A DNA stretch of 48,160 nucleotides from an uncultured Bacteroides sp. (GTDB lineage: Bacteria > Bacteroidota > Bacteroidia > Bacteroidales > Bacteroidaceae), in NCBI GenBank assembly GCA_949289295.1, contig CASENM010000047.1:1-48160 (forward strand). The letters run 5' to 3'. The notes below the pieces were generated by a model, which saw only the letters and a program-made list of their open reading frames with translations, made no database searches and was not told the DNA's origin. Numbering within the stretch: position 1 is the first letter of the stretch; each line of letters starts with the position of its first letter. The translations under genes were made by a program, and so were the position numbers. Below, piece after piece: positions 41,697-48,160 of the stretch.

Positions 41697-42623
41697 ATGA
41701 TTAATAGAGTTCTTATCCGTCTTAAGATAGTTCAGATAATCTACGCGTATTATCAGAATGGTGGTAAAAATTTGGATACGGCAGAAAAGGAGTTGTTCTT
41801 CAGCCTGTCTAAAGCGTATGATTTGTACAACTATCTCTTGCTTTTAATGGTTGAAGTGACACGTTATGCAGCCAAGCGTATCGATGCGGCCAAGCATAAG
41901 CTGGCTCCGACCGAAGAAGATTTGTCTCCTAACATGAAGTTCGTAGAAAACCGTTTTATTGCCCAGCTGGAAGCGAACAGGCAACTGAACAGTTTTGTGG
42001 ATTCGCAAAAGAAGACTTGGGAGAATGAAACAGATTTCATCAAGAATCTTTGCGAACGCATCATGCAGAGCGATATGTATAAGGAATACATGGAGAGCGA
42101 GACTTCTTCCTACAGTGAAGACCGCGAGTTGTGGAGGAAAATATATAAGCGGATTATCTTCAACAACAAGGAGCTTGACGATGTGTTGGAAGACCAGAGT
42201 CTGTATTGGAACGATGACAAGGAAATTGTGGACACGTTCGTGTTGAAAACCATCAAGCGGTTTGACCCGGCCAACGGAGAAAACCAGCCGCTTCTTCCTG
42301 AGTTCAAGGACGAGGAAGACCAGGATTTTGCCCGCCGCCTGTTCCGCCGTTCCATCCTGAATGCGGACTATTATCGTCATCTTATCAGTTCGAACACGCG
42401 GAACTGGGACTTTAATCGTGTGGCTGTGATGGATGCGGTAATCATGCAGATTGCGCTGGCTGAAATCTTGAGTTTCCCGAATATTCCTATCAGTGTTTCG
42501 CTGAACGAGTATGTGGAGATAGCCAAGTTATACAGCACTCCCAAAAGTGGGGCCTTCATCAACGGAACGCTTGATGGAATAGTTAATCAATTGAAAAAGG
42601 ACAACAAGCTGACAAAAAAATGA
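41697..42623 (+). CDS. nusB: Transcription antitermination protein NusB, long form
   Basis: A 308-residue protein. The N-terminal MINRVLIRLKIVQIIYAYYQ and the C-terminal half with VMDAVIMQIALAEIL, NIPISVSLNEYVEIAKLYS and GAFINGTLDGIVNQL match NusB, which binds boxA RNA with S10 in rRNA antitermination. It is about twice the length of E. coli NusB. The extra middle segment of about 150 residues is a known property of the Bacteroidetes version. It heads a run with yajC, a YbbR protein and coaE. Confidence 0.92.
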   Translation: MINRVLIRLKIVQIIYAYYQNGGKNLDTAEKELFFSLSKAYDLYNYLLLLMVEVTRYAAKRIDAAKHKLAPTEEDLSPNMKFVENRFIAQLEANRQLNSFVDSQKKTWENETDFIKNLCERIMQSDMYKEYMESETSSYSEDRELWRKIYKRIIFNNKELDDVLEDQSLYWNDDKEIVDTFVLKTIKRFDPANGENQPLLPEFKDEEDQDFARRLFRRSILNADYYRHLISSNTRNWDFNRVAVMDAVIMQIALAEILSFPNIPISVSLNEYVEIAKLYSTPKSGAFINGTLDGIVNQLKKDNKLTKK

Positions 42624-42631
42624 TATATTTG
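42624..42631 (+). promoter_or_regulatory. -7 box TATATTTG before yajC
   Basis: TAnnTTTG match directly after the nusB stop, 42 nt before the yajC ATG; it could add an internal promoter. Confidence 0.5.
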
Positions 42632-42673
42632 TCAGAAACAAGTATTAATTAAAAATCTAAATCAAAACAAAGT

Positions 42674-42985
42674 ATGAATTTGTTAACTGTAATTTTGCAG
42701 ACTCAGGCCGGTGGAGCCGACTATTCTTTCCTTATCATGATGGTGGCTATCTTTGTCATCATGTATTTTTTCATGATTCGTCCGCAGAACAAGAAACAGA
42801 AAGAAATCCAGAAATTCCGTAAAGGTCTTGAAGTTGGCCAGTCTGTAATTACTGCAGGAGGTATTTATGGTAAAATCAAGGAATTGGAAGACAATGCCGT
42901 GATTCTGGAAATAGCTCCAAGCGTAAAGATTAAGATTGACAAGAATTCCATTTACCCTGATGCACAGTCTCAGGCTGGAAAATAA
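42674..42985 (+). CDS. yajC: Preprotein translocase subunit YajC
   Basis: A 103-residue protein with one membrane helix (about 19-36, ending in MYFFMIRPQNKKQKE, the family hallmark) and a soluble C-terminal domain (GLEVGQSVITAGGIYGKI). YajC belongs to the SecDF-YajC accessory complex of the Sec translocon. No secD or secF is next to it, which is normal here. Confidence 0.95.
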   Translation: MNLLTVILQTQAGGADYSFLIMMVAIFVIMYFFMIRPQNKKQKEIQKFRKGLEVGQSVITAGGIYGKIKELEDNAVILEIAPSVKIKIDKNSIYPDAQSQAGK

Positions 42986-43000
42986 TTGGAGCGGACAACC

Positions 43001-44032
43001 ATGTTCGACAGAAGGGACATAAAGAGATATTATCTTATAAGTTACAGACGTATCAGAAACTTCCTGCTCAGTTCCAAATGCAGGGAGTTTCTGATTTTTT
43101 TGTTTTTCGTGTTCGTGTCAACTTGTTTCTGGTTTCTGCAGACAATGAACGACAAGTATCAAGCTGTGTTCAAGATTCCGGTGCGTTTGAAGGATGTGCC
43201 GGAAGAAGTGGTCATGACTTCGGAAATTCCTGATGAGATTCGGGTGAAGGTGGAAGATCGCGGAACCGTCTTGTTGAACTATATGCTCGGCCGTACATTT
43301 TTTCCGATAACATTCAGTTTTGAAGATTATAAGGATAAAGGCGGGCATGTGCAGATTCCTGTTTCGGAAGTGGCCCGAAAAATCACTTCACAACTTAACA
43401 ATTCCACCCGTCTCGTGGCTGTCCGTCCTGATACACTTGAGTTTATCTATTCGCAGGGAGAGGCGAAAAAAGTCCCTGTAGCCATCAATGCTACCATAAC
43501 AGCCGGCCGGCAATATTATGTGAGTGAGACCCGTCTGTCGCCAGATTCGGTGACAGTATATGCTCCGAAAGATTTGCTGGGTTCGCTTACTGTCGCTTAT
43601 ACTTCTCCGTTCGTGATGGAAAATCTGACCGATACGTCTGTCCGTCATGTGCAGCTGCAAAAACTTCGGGGAGTGAAATTTGTGCCGGCGGCTACTGACG
43701 TTACCGTATGTACCGACATGTATTCCGAAAAGACCATTGAGATACCGATTGTAGGACTTAATTTTCCTCCGGGGAAGGTGCTGAGGACATTTCCTTCAAA
43801 AGTTCAGGTGACATTCCAGGTCGGACTGAAGGATTTCAAGACGGTTTCAGCAGACGATTTCTTTATCGGAATATCCTATGAAGATTTGATTATGTGCAAT
43901 TCGGAGAAAATCTCGCTGAGCGTCAAGAAGTCTCCTGAATATGTCAGTCATATCCGTGTGAACCCCACTTCGGTGGATTATCTGATTGAACAGCTTCCGG
44001 AAGAAATTAAATCAGACTCGATAGATGATTAA
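43001..44032 (+). CDS. YbbR domain-containing protein (CdaR-like)
   Basis: 343 residues from the ATG at 43001, preceded by GGAG; a TTG at 42986 directly after the yajC stop would add five residues. One N-terminal membrane helix (FLIFLFFVFVSTCFWFLQTM) anchors it. YbbR-like beta domains follow outside the membrane (for example VYAPKDLLGSLTVAYT). In other phyla YbbR proteins regulate the c-di-AMP cyclase CdaA. No cyclase lies here, so the partner is unknown. Its 3' end overlaps coaE by 8 nt. Confidence 0.88.
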   Translation: MFDRRDIKRYYLISYRRIRNFLLSSKCREFLIFLFFVFVSTCFWFLQTMNDKYQAVFKIPVRLKDVPEEVVMTSEIPDEIRVKVEDRGTVLLNYMLGRTFFPITFSFEDYKDKGGHVQIPVSEVARKITSQLNNSTRLVAVRPDTLEFIYSQGEAKKVPVAINATITAGRQYYVSETRLSPDSVTVYAPKDLLGSLTVAYTSPFVMENLTDTSVRHVQLQKLRGVKFVPAATDVTVCTDMYSEKTIEIPIVGLNFPPGKVLRTFPSKVQVTFQVGLKDFKTVSADDFFIGISYEDLIMCNSEKISLSVKKSPEYVSHIRVNPTSVDYLIEQLPEEIKSDSIDD

Positions 44033-44630
44033 ATTGGGAATAACCGGGGGGATAGGCAGCGGAAAGTCGTATGTTTCGCGTCTGTTGGAGGAGAGAGGGA
44101 TGCCGCTGTATGACACAGATAGCCGCGCAAAACTTATCACGGTTGTCCATCCTTCTGTCAAACGTCAGCTGACGGAGCTGCTGGGTCCCCGGGTTTATGC
44201 TGCCGACGGGAGTCTCAACAAGCCGGTATTGGCTTCCTATCTTTTTGCATGTGAAGAGAATGCCCGTAAAATCAATGCCATTATCCACCCTAAGGTGTTG
44301 GATGATTTCAGACATTGGGCTGCATGCCGCGAACGTGAGGGACATTTGCTGGTCGGTATGGAGAGTGCCATTTTGTTCGAGTCTGGTTTTGACTGTGCGG
44401 TCGACAAGGTGTTGATGGTATATGCCCCCGCAGATGTGCGTATGAAGCGGGTCATGGACCGTGACGGAGTGACAGAAGTACAGGTGAAAGCCCGGATGAA
44501 TATGCAGGAAGATGATGAGGAAAAAAGCAAGAAGGCTGACTTTGTCGTAATGAATGACGGTATATCTTCCCTTGGTCCGCAACTTGATTCACTTCTTGAG
44601 GTTTTGGTGGGCAGAAAAGAGCTTGCATAG
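44025..44630 (+). CDS. coaE: Dephospho-CoA kinase
   Basis: A 201-residue P-loop kinase catalysing the last step of coenzyme A synthesis. The start MIKLGITGGIGSGKS has the P-loop at residues 8-15. YDTDSRAK supplies the catalytic Asp, and RDGVTEVQVKARMNMQ is the lid region with its Arg residues. Its length is normal. It is coupled to the YbbR gene by an 8-nt overlap. Confidence 0.96.
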   Translation: MIKLGITGGIGSGKSYVSRLLEERGMPLYDTDSRAKLITVVHPSVKRQLTELLGPRVYAADGSLNKPVLASYLFACEENARKINAIIHPKVLDDFRHWAACREREGHLLVGMESAILFESGFDCAVDKVLMVYAPADVRMKRVMDRDGVTEVQVKARMNMQEDDEEKSKKADFVVMNDGISSLGPQLDSLLEVLVGRKELA

Positions 44631-44662
44631 TTTGTGTATGTCGCAGAGGCGTTGTATTTTTG
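44631..44662 (+). promoter_or_regulatory. Promoter of the DUF5606 gene
   Basis: TTTG at 44631-44634, 20 bp, and TATTTTTG at 44655-44662, 45 nt before the ATG. Confidence 0.7.
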
Positions 44663-44707
44663 TCCTCTGAAAAAATAATTTATTCATAGTAATATAATAG
44701 AACAGAT

Positions 44708-45130
44708 ATGTTGAAGACTATTTTGGCAATTTCCGGTAAGCCCGGTTTGTATAAGTTGGTTTCACAGGCAAAAAATATGCTGATTGTAGAGTCTGTCAGT
44801 GCAGAGAGAAAGAGAATGCCTGTGCATGGAAGCGACAAGGTGATTTCTTTGGGTGATATTGCGATGTATACCGACAGCGACGAGATGCCGTTGGGTGAAG
44901 TGCTCGAAGCCATCAAGAAAAAAGAGAATGGTGCGGTATCTGCTTTCGACTATAAAAAAGCGTCGGCCGCAGAACTTCACGCTTTCATGGCTGAAGTGCT
45001 TCCGAATTATGACCGCGACCGTGTGCATACCAGTGATATCAAGAAACTGGTGCAGTGGTATAACCTGCTGGTAGCAAACGGCGAGACGGAGTTTGTGGAA
45101 GCGCAGGAAGAAGTGAAGGAAGCTGAATGA
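44708..45130 (+). CDS. DUF5606 family protein
   Basis: A 140-residue protein of a family restricted to Bacteroidetes. The signature is MLKTILAISGKPGLYKLVSQ followed by LGDIAMYTDSDEMPLGEV and VLPNYDRDRVHTSDIKKLVQ. No function is known. A conserved RNA-binding look (Lys/Arg surface plus small sheet) is only an impression. It is transcribed on its own and meets fur tail to tail at a shared terminator. Confidence 0.9.
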   Translation: MLKTILAISGKPGLYKLVSQAKNMLIVESVSAERKRMPVHGSDKVISLGDIAMYTDSDEMPLGEVLEAIKKKENGAVSAFDYKKASAAELHAFMAEVLPNYDRDRVHTSDIKKLVQWYNLLVANGETEFVEAQEEVKEAE

Positions 45131-45170
45131 TGGATTCGGCGGCAGAATAATGCCGGTTCCTGGAATTTTT

Positions 45171-45217
45171 GAGGCTGTATCAAGGGAGAGTGTCCTTTGA
45201 TTCAGCCTCTCTTTTTT
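45171..45217. terminator. Shared terminator of DUF5606 and fur
   Basis: GAGGCTGTATCAAGG (45171-45185) pairs with CCTTTGATTCAGCCTC (45194-45209), followed on the plus strand by T residues. The right arm overlaps the fur stop codon. Confidence 0.8.
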
Positions 45218-45627
45218 GCGCATTCTGCGCAGATGCCTTTCACGATATAGTTTACTGTATGGGCGATGAATCCTTCCGGAATATCTATAGGAGGGATGGA
45301 GTCCTCGTTCAGGCAATAGGTCTTCTGACAGCTCTCACAATAAAAATGGCAGTGTGCTTCTTCCTGGCTGCAATGTCCGTGGTTGTGGCAGAGACAGAAT
45401 TTGTGCAATCCGCTTCCGTCGTCTACACCGTGGATAAGACGGCGTTCGTGGAACAGTGTGAGCGTGCGGAATATGACCGACTTGTCCACGCTTTGAAGTT
45501 CGTCTTCAAGCGATGTCAGACTGAATGTGTCGCTCATGCGGCTGATAGCCTCATAGATGAGCAGGCGTGTGGAGGTCGGGCGGATACCCGCTCCTTCCAG
45601 TATAGGTGAATAGTCTTCCGTTTTCAT
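45202..45627 (-). CDS. Fur family metal-responsive repressor
   Basis: A 141-residue winged-helix regulator of the Fur family. The DNA-binding domain covers about 1-80 (GIRPTSTRLLIYEAI, and FRTLTLFHERRLIH). The metal-binding dimer domain has HCHFYCESCQ and the second Cys pair GICAECAK for the structural zinc, plus a His-rich HNHGHC stretch. Which metal it senses (Fe, Zn, Mn or peroxide) cannot be told. Its promoter is inside a 17-bp perfect inverted repeat (45632-45676), a candidate self-operator. Confidence 0.92.
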   Translation of the reverse strand: MKTEDYSPILEGAGIRPTSTRLLIYEAISRMSDTFSLTSLEDELQSVDKSVIFRTLTLFHERRLIHGVDDGSGLHKFCLCHNHGHCSQEEAHCHFYCESCQKTYCLNEDSIPPIDIPEGFIAHTVNYIVKGICAECAKKRG

Positions 45628-45631
45628 GAAA

Positions 45632-45676
45632 AAAAAGAGATGCTTATCATTTCTGCAAAGATAAGCATCTCTTTTT
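45632..45676 (-). promoter_or_regulatory. Perfect 17-bp inverted repeat holding the fur promoter
   Basis: Arms 45632-45648 (AAAAAGAGATGCTTATC) and 45660-45676 are exact reverse complements around an 11-nt loop. The minus-strand -7 box TATCTTTG (45656-45663) bridges loop and arm. It can act as the terminator of the upstream rng gene (T run at the minus-strand end) and as an operator for Fur. Confidence 0.8.
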
Positions 45677-45698
45677 GCAACCAGGTTGTCTGTGATGA

Positions 45699-47273
45699 TT
45701 ATTTCATTTCAGACTCTTCCTTCATGTCCAGTTCTTGTCCGTGCGAGTCAAAGAACTTGTATTGCAGGAACGACAGACTTTGGTCGGGTATGACTTTGAT
45801 ACCGAGTCCGTATTTCATCTGCCATTTCCGTTTTAAGGAAACGATTCCCTGATTCACATAAGCTGCCACATACGGGTGTATGTGTAAAGTAAATTTCTTC
45901 ACTCCCAACTTGTTGACCATATAGTCTATCTTGTTTTCCAGTGAATCGGTAAACAGGATGGACGGTTTTATTTTTCCTTTTCCGAAACAGGTGGGGCAAT
46001 CTTCGTCCGTAGTCACGTCAATTGACGGGCGTACGCGCTGGCGTGTAATCTGCATCAGTCCGAATTTGCTGAGTGGAAGAATATTGTGCTTTGCCCGGTC
46101 TTTCTGCATGTTCTGACACATCCGTTCGTATAGTTTCTGGCGGTTCTCGGCCAGTCCCATATCAATGAAGTCAACGACGATGATTCCTCCCATATCCCTA
46201 AGTCTGAGCTGTCTCGCCAGCTCGTCGGCTGCTCCCAGGTTCACATCCATGGCATTGGCCTCTTGTCCGTTGGCCGATTTTGAGCGGTTTCCGCTGTTCA
46301 CGTCAACCACGTGGAGTGCTTCCGTATGTTCGATAATCAGGTAAGCGCCGCTTTTGAATGAGACTGTCCGTCCGAACGATGACTTTATCTGTTTGGTAAT
46401 GCCGAAATTGTCGAAAATGGGAAGTTTGCCCGTGTAACGTTTTACAATGCCCACTCTTTCCGGGGCGATGTGTTCCACGTAATTTCTTACTTCGTTGAAT
46501 ACGGATTCGTCATTCACGAAAATGTTTTCGTATGAAGGGTTGAACAAGTCACGCAGCATGGCTACAGTACGGCTTGTTTCTTCAAATACGAGCGCAGGAA
46601 GTTTGGCGGCTTTCTGCACCTTTGTGATAGTTTCTTCCCAATGTTTCAGCAGGGATTTCAGTTCGGAGTCAAGTTCTGCCACTCTTTTTCCTTCGGCTAC
46701 AGTGCGTACAATCACTCCGAAGTTTTTCGGCTTTATGCTTTGCAGAAGCTGTTTGAGCCGTGCACGCTCTGCGCCCGACTTTATTTTCTGTGACACCGAC
46801 ACTTTGTCGTTGAATGGGATAAGAACCAGATAGCGTCCGGCAAATGACAGTTCGCAAGTCAGCCGGGGACCTTTGGTCGAGATAGGTTCTTTCACAATCT
46901 GTACGATGATTTCCTGACCCTGTTTGACAATGTTTGATATGGCGCCTTCCTTTTCGATATCGGGCAGTATGGTTGCTTTGGATATCGGAAACAGCTTTTT
47001 GCGGTCACTGATGACCTGTTTCACATATTTCTGGTAAGAATGGAATTGTGGCCCCAAGTCTAAGTAGTGTAGAAACGCGTCTTTTCCGGAGCCTATGTCC
47101 ACAAAGCAGGCGTTGAGTCCGGGCATCAGTTTTTTTATTCTTCCCAGATACATGTCGCCTACCGCAAACGAAAGGTTCCGTTCTTCTTTCTGAAACTCCA
47201 CCAGGTTTTTGTCTTCCATGAGTGCGATGGAGATTTCTTTTGGCTGTACGTCAACTACTAATTCGCTTGTCAC
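45699..47273 (-). CDS. rng: Ribonuclease E/G family endoribonuclease
   Basis: A 524-residue enzyme of RNase G length. An S1 domain lies at about 35-125 (GDMYLGRIKKLMPGLNACFV). The 5'-sensor and RNase H-like parts follow. The DNase I-like catalytic domain has VVDVNSGN and GGIIVVDFIDM with the two Mg-binding Asp residues. DCPTCFGKGK provides the Zn-link cysteines that join subunits. It processes rRNA and mRNA. The start is a GTG (47271-47273) giving the family N-terminus TSELVVDVQPKEISIALM. It lacks the long degradosome tail of RNase E. Confidence 0.94.
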   Translation of the reverse strand: MTSELVVDVQPKEISIALMEDKNLVEFQKEERNLSFAVGDMYLGRIKKLMPGLNACFVDIGSGKDAFLHYLDLGPQFHSYQKYVKQVISDRKKLFPISKATILPDIEKEGAISNIVKQGQEIIVQIVKEPISTKGPRLTCELSFAGRYLVLIPFNDKVSVSQKIKSGAERARLKQLLQSIKPKNFGVIVRTVAEGKRVAELDSELKSLLKHWEETITKVQKAAKLPALVFEETSRTVAMLRDLFNPSYENIFVNDESVFNEVRNYVEHIAPERVGIVKRYTGKLPIFDNFGITKQIKSSFGRTVSFKSGAYLIIEHTEALHVVDVNSGNRSKSANGQEANAMDVNLGAADELARQLRLRDMGGIIVVDFIDMGLAENRQKLYERMCQNMQKDRAKHNILPLSKFGLMQITRQRVRPSIDVTTDEDCPTCFGKGKIKPSILFTDSLENKIDYMVNKLGVKKFTLHIHPYVAAYVNQGIVSLKRKWQMKYGLGIKVIPDQSLSFLQYKFFDSHGQELDMKEESEMK

Positions 47274-47384
47274 TTGATACTTGGTTTATCGGGTTAATAA
47301 TATAAAAATGTTACGCAAGCCGTATACCGCCGGATTTTTGCAGGCTCTGGCGGCACAGATGCGGTCTGCGTGGGTACCATACAC

Positions 47385-47435
47385 AAAGAACAAACCTGAA
47401 AGACTATTAGGAAGCACTTTGCAAGTTTGTTCTTT
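47385..47435. repeat. 11-bp inverted repeat upstream of rng
   Basis: AAAGAACAAAC (47385-47395) and GTTTGTTCTTT (47425-47435) form perfect arms around a 29-nt loop. It may terminate the COX24-like gene or control rng; the T run is weak. Confidence 0.5.
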
Positions 47436-47458
47436 ATTGAAGTCGGACAGACTAACAA

Positions 47459-47551
47459 TTATTTTTTACTTTTATGTCTGTTCTTTCTCAGTCTTTTTTT
47501 ACGCTTGTGAGTAGACATTTTATGTCTTTTTCTTTTCTTTCCGCTTGGCAT
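47459..47551 (-). CDS. COX24/AURKAIP1-like small basic protein, 30 residues
   Basis: A minus-strand ATG at 47549-47551 opens a 30-codon frame, MPSGKKRKRHKMSTHKRKKR followed by LRKNRHKSKK. It contains the HKMSTHKRKKRLRKNRHK core of the COX24/AURKAIP1 family. The mitochondrial member is a small ribosomal subunit protein, and the Bacteroidetes proteins keep only this basic motif. More than half the residues are Lys, Arg or His, as expected for rRNA contact. It starts 35 nt after the HU stop and is probably co-transcribed with it. Confidence 0.88.
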   Translation of the reverse strand: MPSGKKRKRHKMSTHKRKKRLRKNRHKSKK

Positions 47552-47586
47552 AGCTTCTAAATTTTATGGGTTAATACTAATGTTAA

Positions 47587-47862
47587 TTATTTTTTTACTG
47601 AAAGAGTAAATGTCTTTGCTGGTTTGAATGCCGGAATATTGTGTTCCGGTATAATGATAGTTGTATTCTTAGAAATGTTGCGAGCAGTTTTCTGCGCCCT
47701 CTTTTTTACGATGAAACTACCGAAACCGCGGAGATACACGTTCTCATCTTTTGCCAAAGAATCTTTGATTGATTTCATGAACGCCTCCAATGTGGTCAAT
47801 ACTGTTGCCTTGTCTATACCTGTGTTTTTGGCAATTTCGTTTACGATATCTGCTTTAGTCAT
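47587..47862 (-). CDS. HU family DNA-binding protein
   Basis: A 91-residue nucleoid protein of the HU/IHF fold. The N-terminal helices MTKADIVNEIAKNTG and FMKSIKDSLAK are followed by the conserved YLRGFGSFIVKKRAQKTARN and the beta-arm, then IPAFKPAKTFT. It bends and packs DNA as a dimer. Its own promoter lies at 47909, and the small COX24-like gene follows it. Confidence 0.95.
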   Translation of the reverse strand: MTKADIVNEIAKNTGIDKATVLTTLEAFMKSIKDSLAKDENVYLRGFGSFIVKKRAQKTARNISKNTTIIIPEHNIPAFKPAKTFTLSVKK

Positions 47863-47908
47863 TTCGCTAATAATTATTGTTATACCTAGTTCTTAATTTT
47901 TTGGAATG

Positions 47909-47916
47909 CAAATATA
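47909..47916 (-). promoter_or_regulatory. -7 box TATATTTG for HU
   Basis: Minus-strand TAnnTTTG match, 46 nt before the HU ATG. Confidence 0.65.
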
Positions 47917-48035
47917 TAGCTTTTCTAGTTCTCCAGAAAATTTCTTTGATACATTTTTTGGAAAACCCTCTGTTTTTATGCGTTTTTTGTTTTATAGGGC
48001 ATGTTGGGGAGTAAAACGATTATCTTTTCTCTAAA

Positions 48036-48160
48036 ACGTAATAGCTGCAAATCTTCAATTGTGTGGCATGAAACCGCCTCCACACACCTGCAGGGGTCTC
48101 TATGGTGCATAATGGGAGATTCCTGGACGGCGACAGTCCCGGAGTCAAGATATAAGTTTG
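48036..48160 (+). ncRNA. Candidate structured RNA, cut by window edge
   Basis: Three successive hairpins can form: GTGTGG/CCACAC (48061-48066 with 48080-48085), CAGGGGTCTC/GAGATTCCTG (48091-48100 with 48116-48125), and GGAC/GTCC (48125-48128 with 48136-48139). The second stem needs two adjacent G-U pairs, which exist only in plus-strand RNA, so the plus strand is favoured. TATCTTTT at 48021-48028 is close to a -7 box. No ORF fits and no known riboswitch motif was recognised. Confidence is low because the element is truncated. Confidence 0.35.

Noticed and set aside
48136-48160. Group I intron end, suggested by AAGATATA near the right edge
   Set aside because: The other conserved intron core elements are missing upstream, and a short AT-rich word is weak evidence.

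Overview
The window reads as chromosome of a Bacteroidales bacterium, most likely Bacteroidaceae (Bacteroides or Phocaeicola). The basis is twofold. Nearly every gene start is preceded by the Bacteroidetes -7 box TAnnTTTG (often TACCTTTG) rather than an E. coli-type -10. The protein set is also typical: a roughly 308-residue NusB, a PUR-alpha/DUF3276 protein, DUF5606, carboxynorspermidine decarboxylase, Fur, an Rng-type RNase, HU, and a 30-residue COX24/AURKAIP1-like protein. Species cannot be fixed from the sequence alone.

Layout. 1-5787 is an AT-rich run of nine same-strand genes, mostly unknown (a DUF805 membrane protein, an HNH nuclease-like protein, a DUF4407 membrane protein with an overlapping partner, a small membrane protein); it looks like an acquired accessory operon cut by the left edge. 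6003-6961 is an AbiE-type toxin-antitoxin pair whose toxin is truncated where it meets a SWIM zinc-finger gene. 8674-9172 carries a gutted IS30-type transposase remnant. 9173-11686 holds a lipoprotein, an acidic protein and a metallo-beta-lactamase-fold hydrolase. 11716-12096 is a complete small transcription unit (promoter, leader, 30-residue ORF, terminator). 12404-13591 is an OmpA-family protein.

13724-19403 is the most interesting region: a gene neighbourhood for a modified or exported peptide. It contains an S24/S26-type peptidase, a 75-residue precursor-like peptide, a lipoprotein, an HPr-kinase-like P-loop protein, an ABC exporter without a peptidase domain, and a PqqD-like carrier. 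It is closed by a nearly perfect 30-bp inverted repeat. No cyclase, radical SAM or known maturase is visible, so the chemistry is unknown.

19523-48160 is mostly core genome: valS, a patatin-like esterase, mazG, nhaC, an ACT/UPF0210 pair, a UvrD/PcrA-type helicase, nspC, a five-tRNA operon (Gly-Leu-Leu-Gly-Gly), riboflavin synthase, a YihY/BrkB protein, RNase P RNA, an HtrA protease, a cation/proton antiporter, an Hsp15-pth-rplY operon, the PUR protein, nusB-yajC-ybbR-coaE, DUF5606, fur, rng, the COX24-like gene and HU. The right edge holds three consecutive potential RNA hairpins that I cannot name.

Two distant intergenic loci (about 14.2 kb and 39.3 kb) carry the same three-unit, 22-nt-period palindromic array with C(TTCG)G loops, evidence for a dispersed repeat family.
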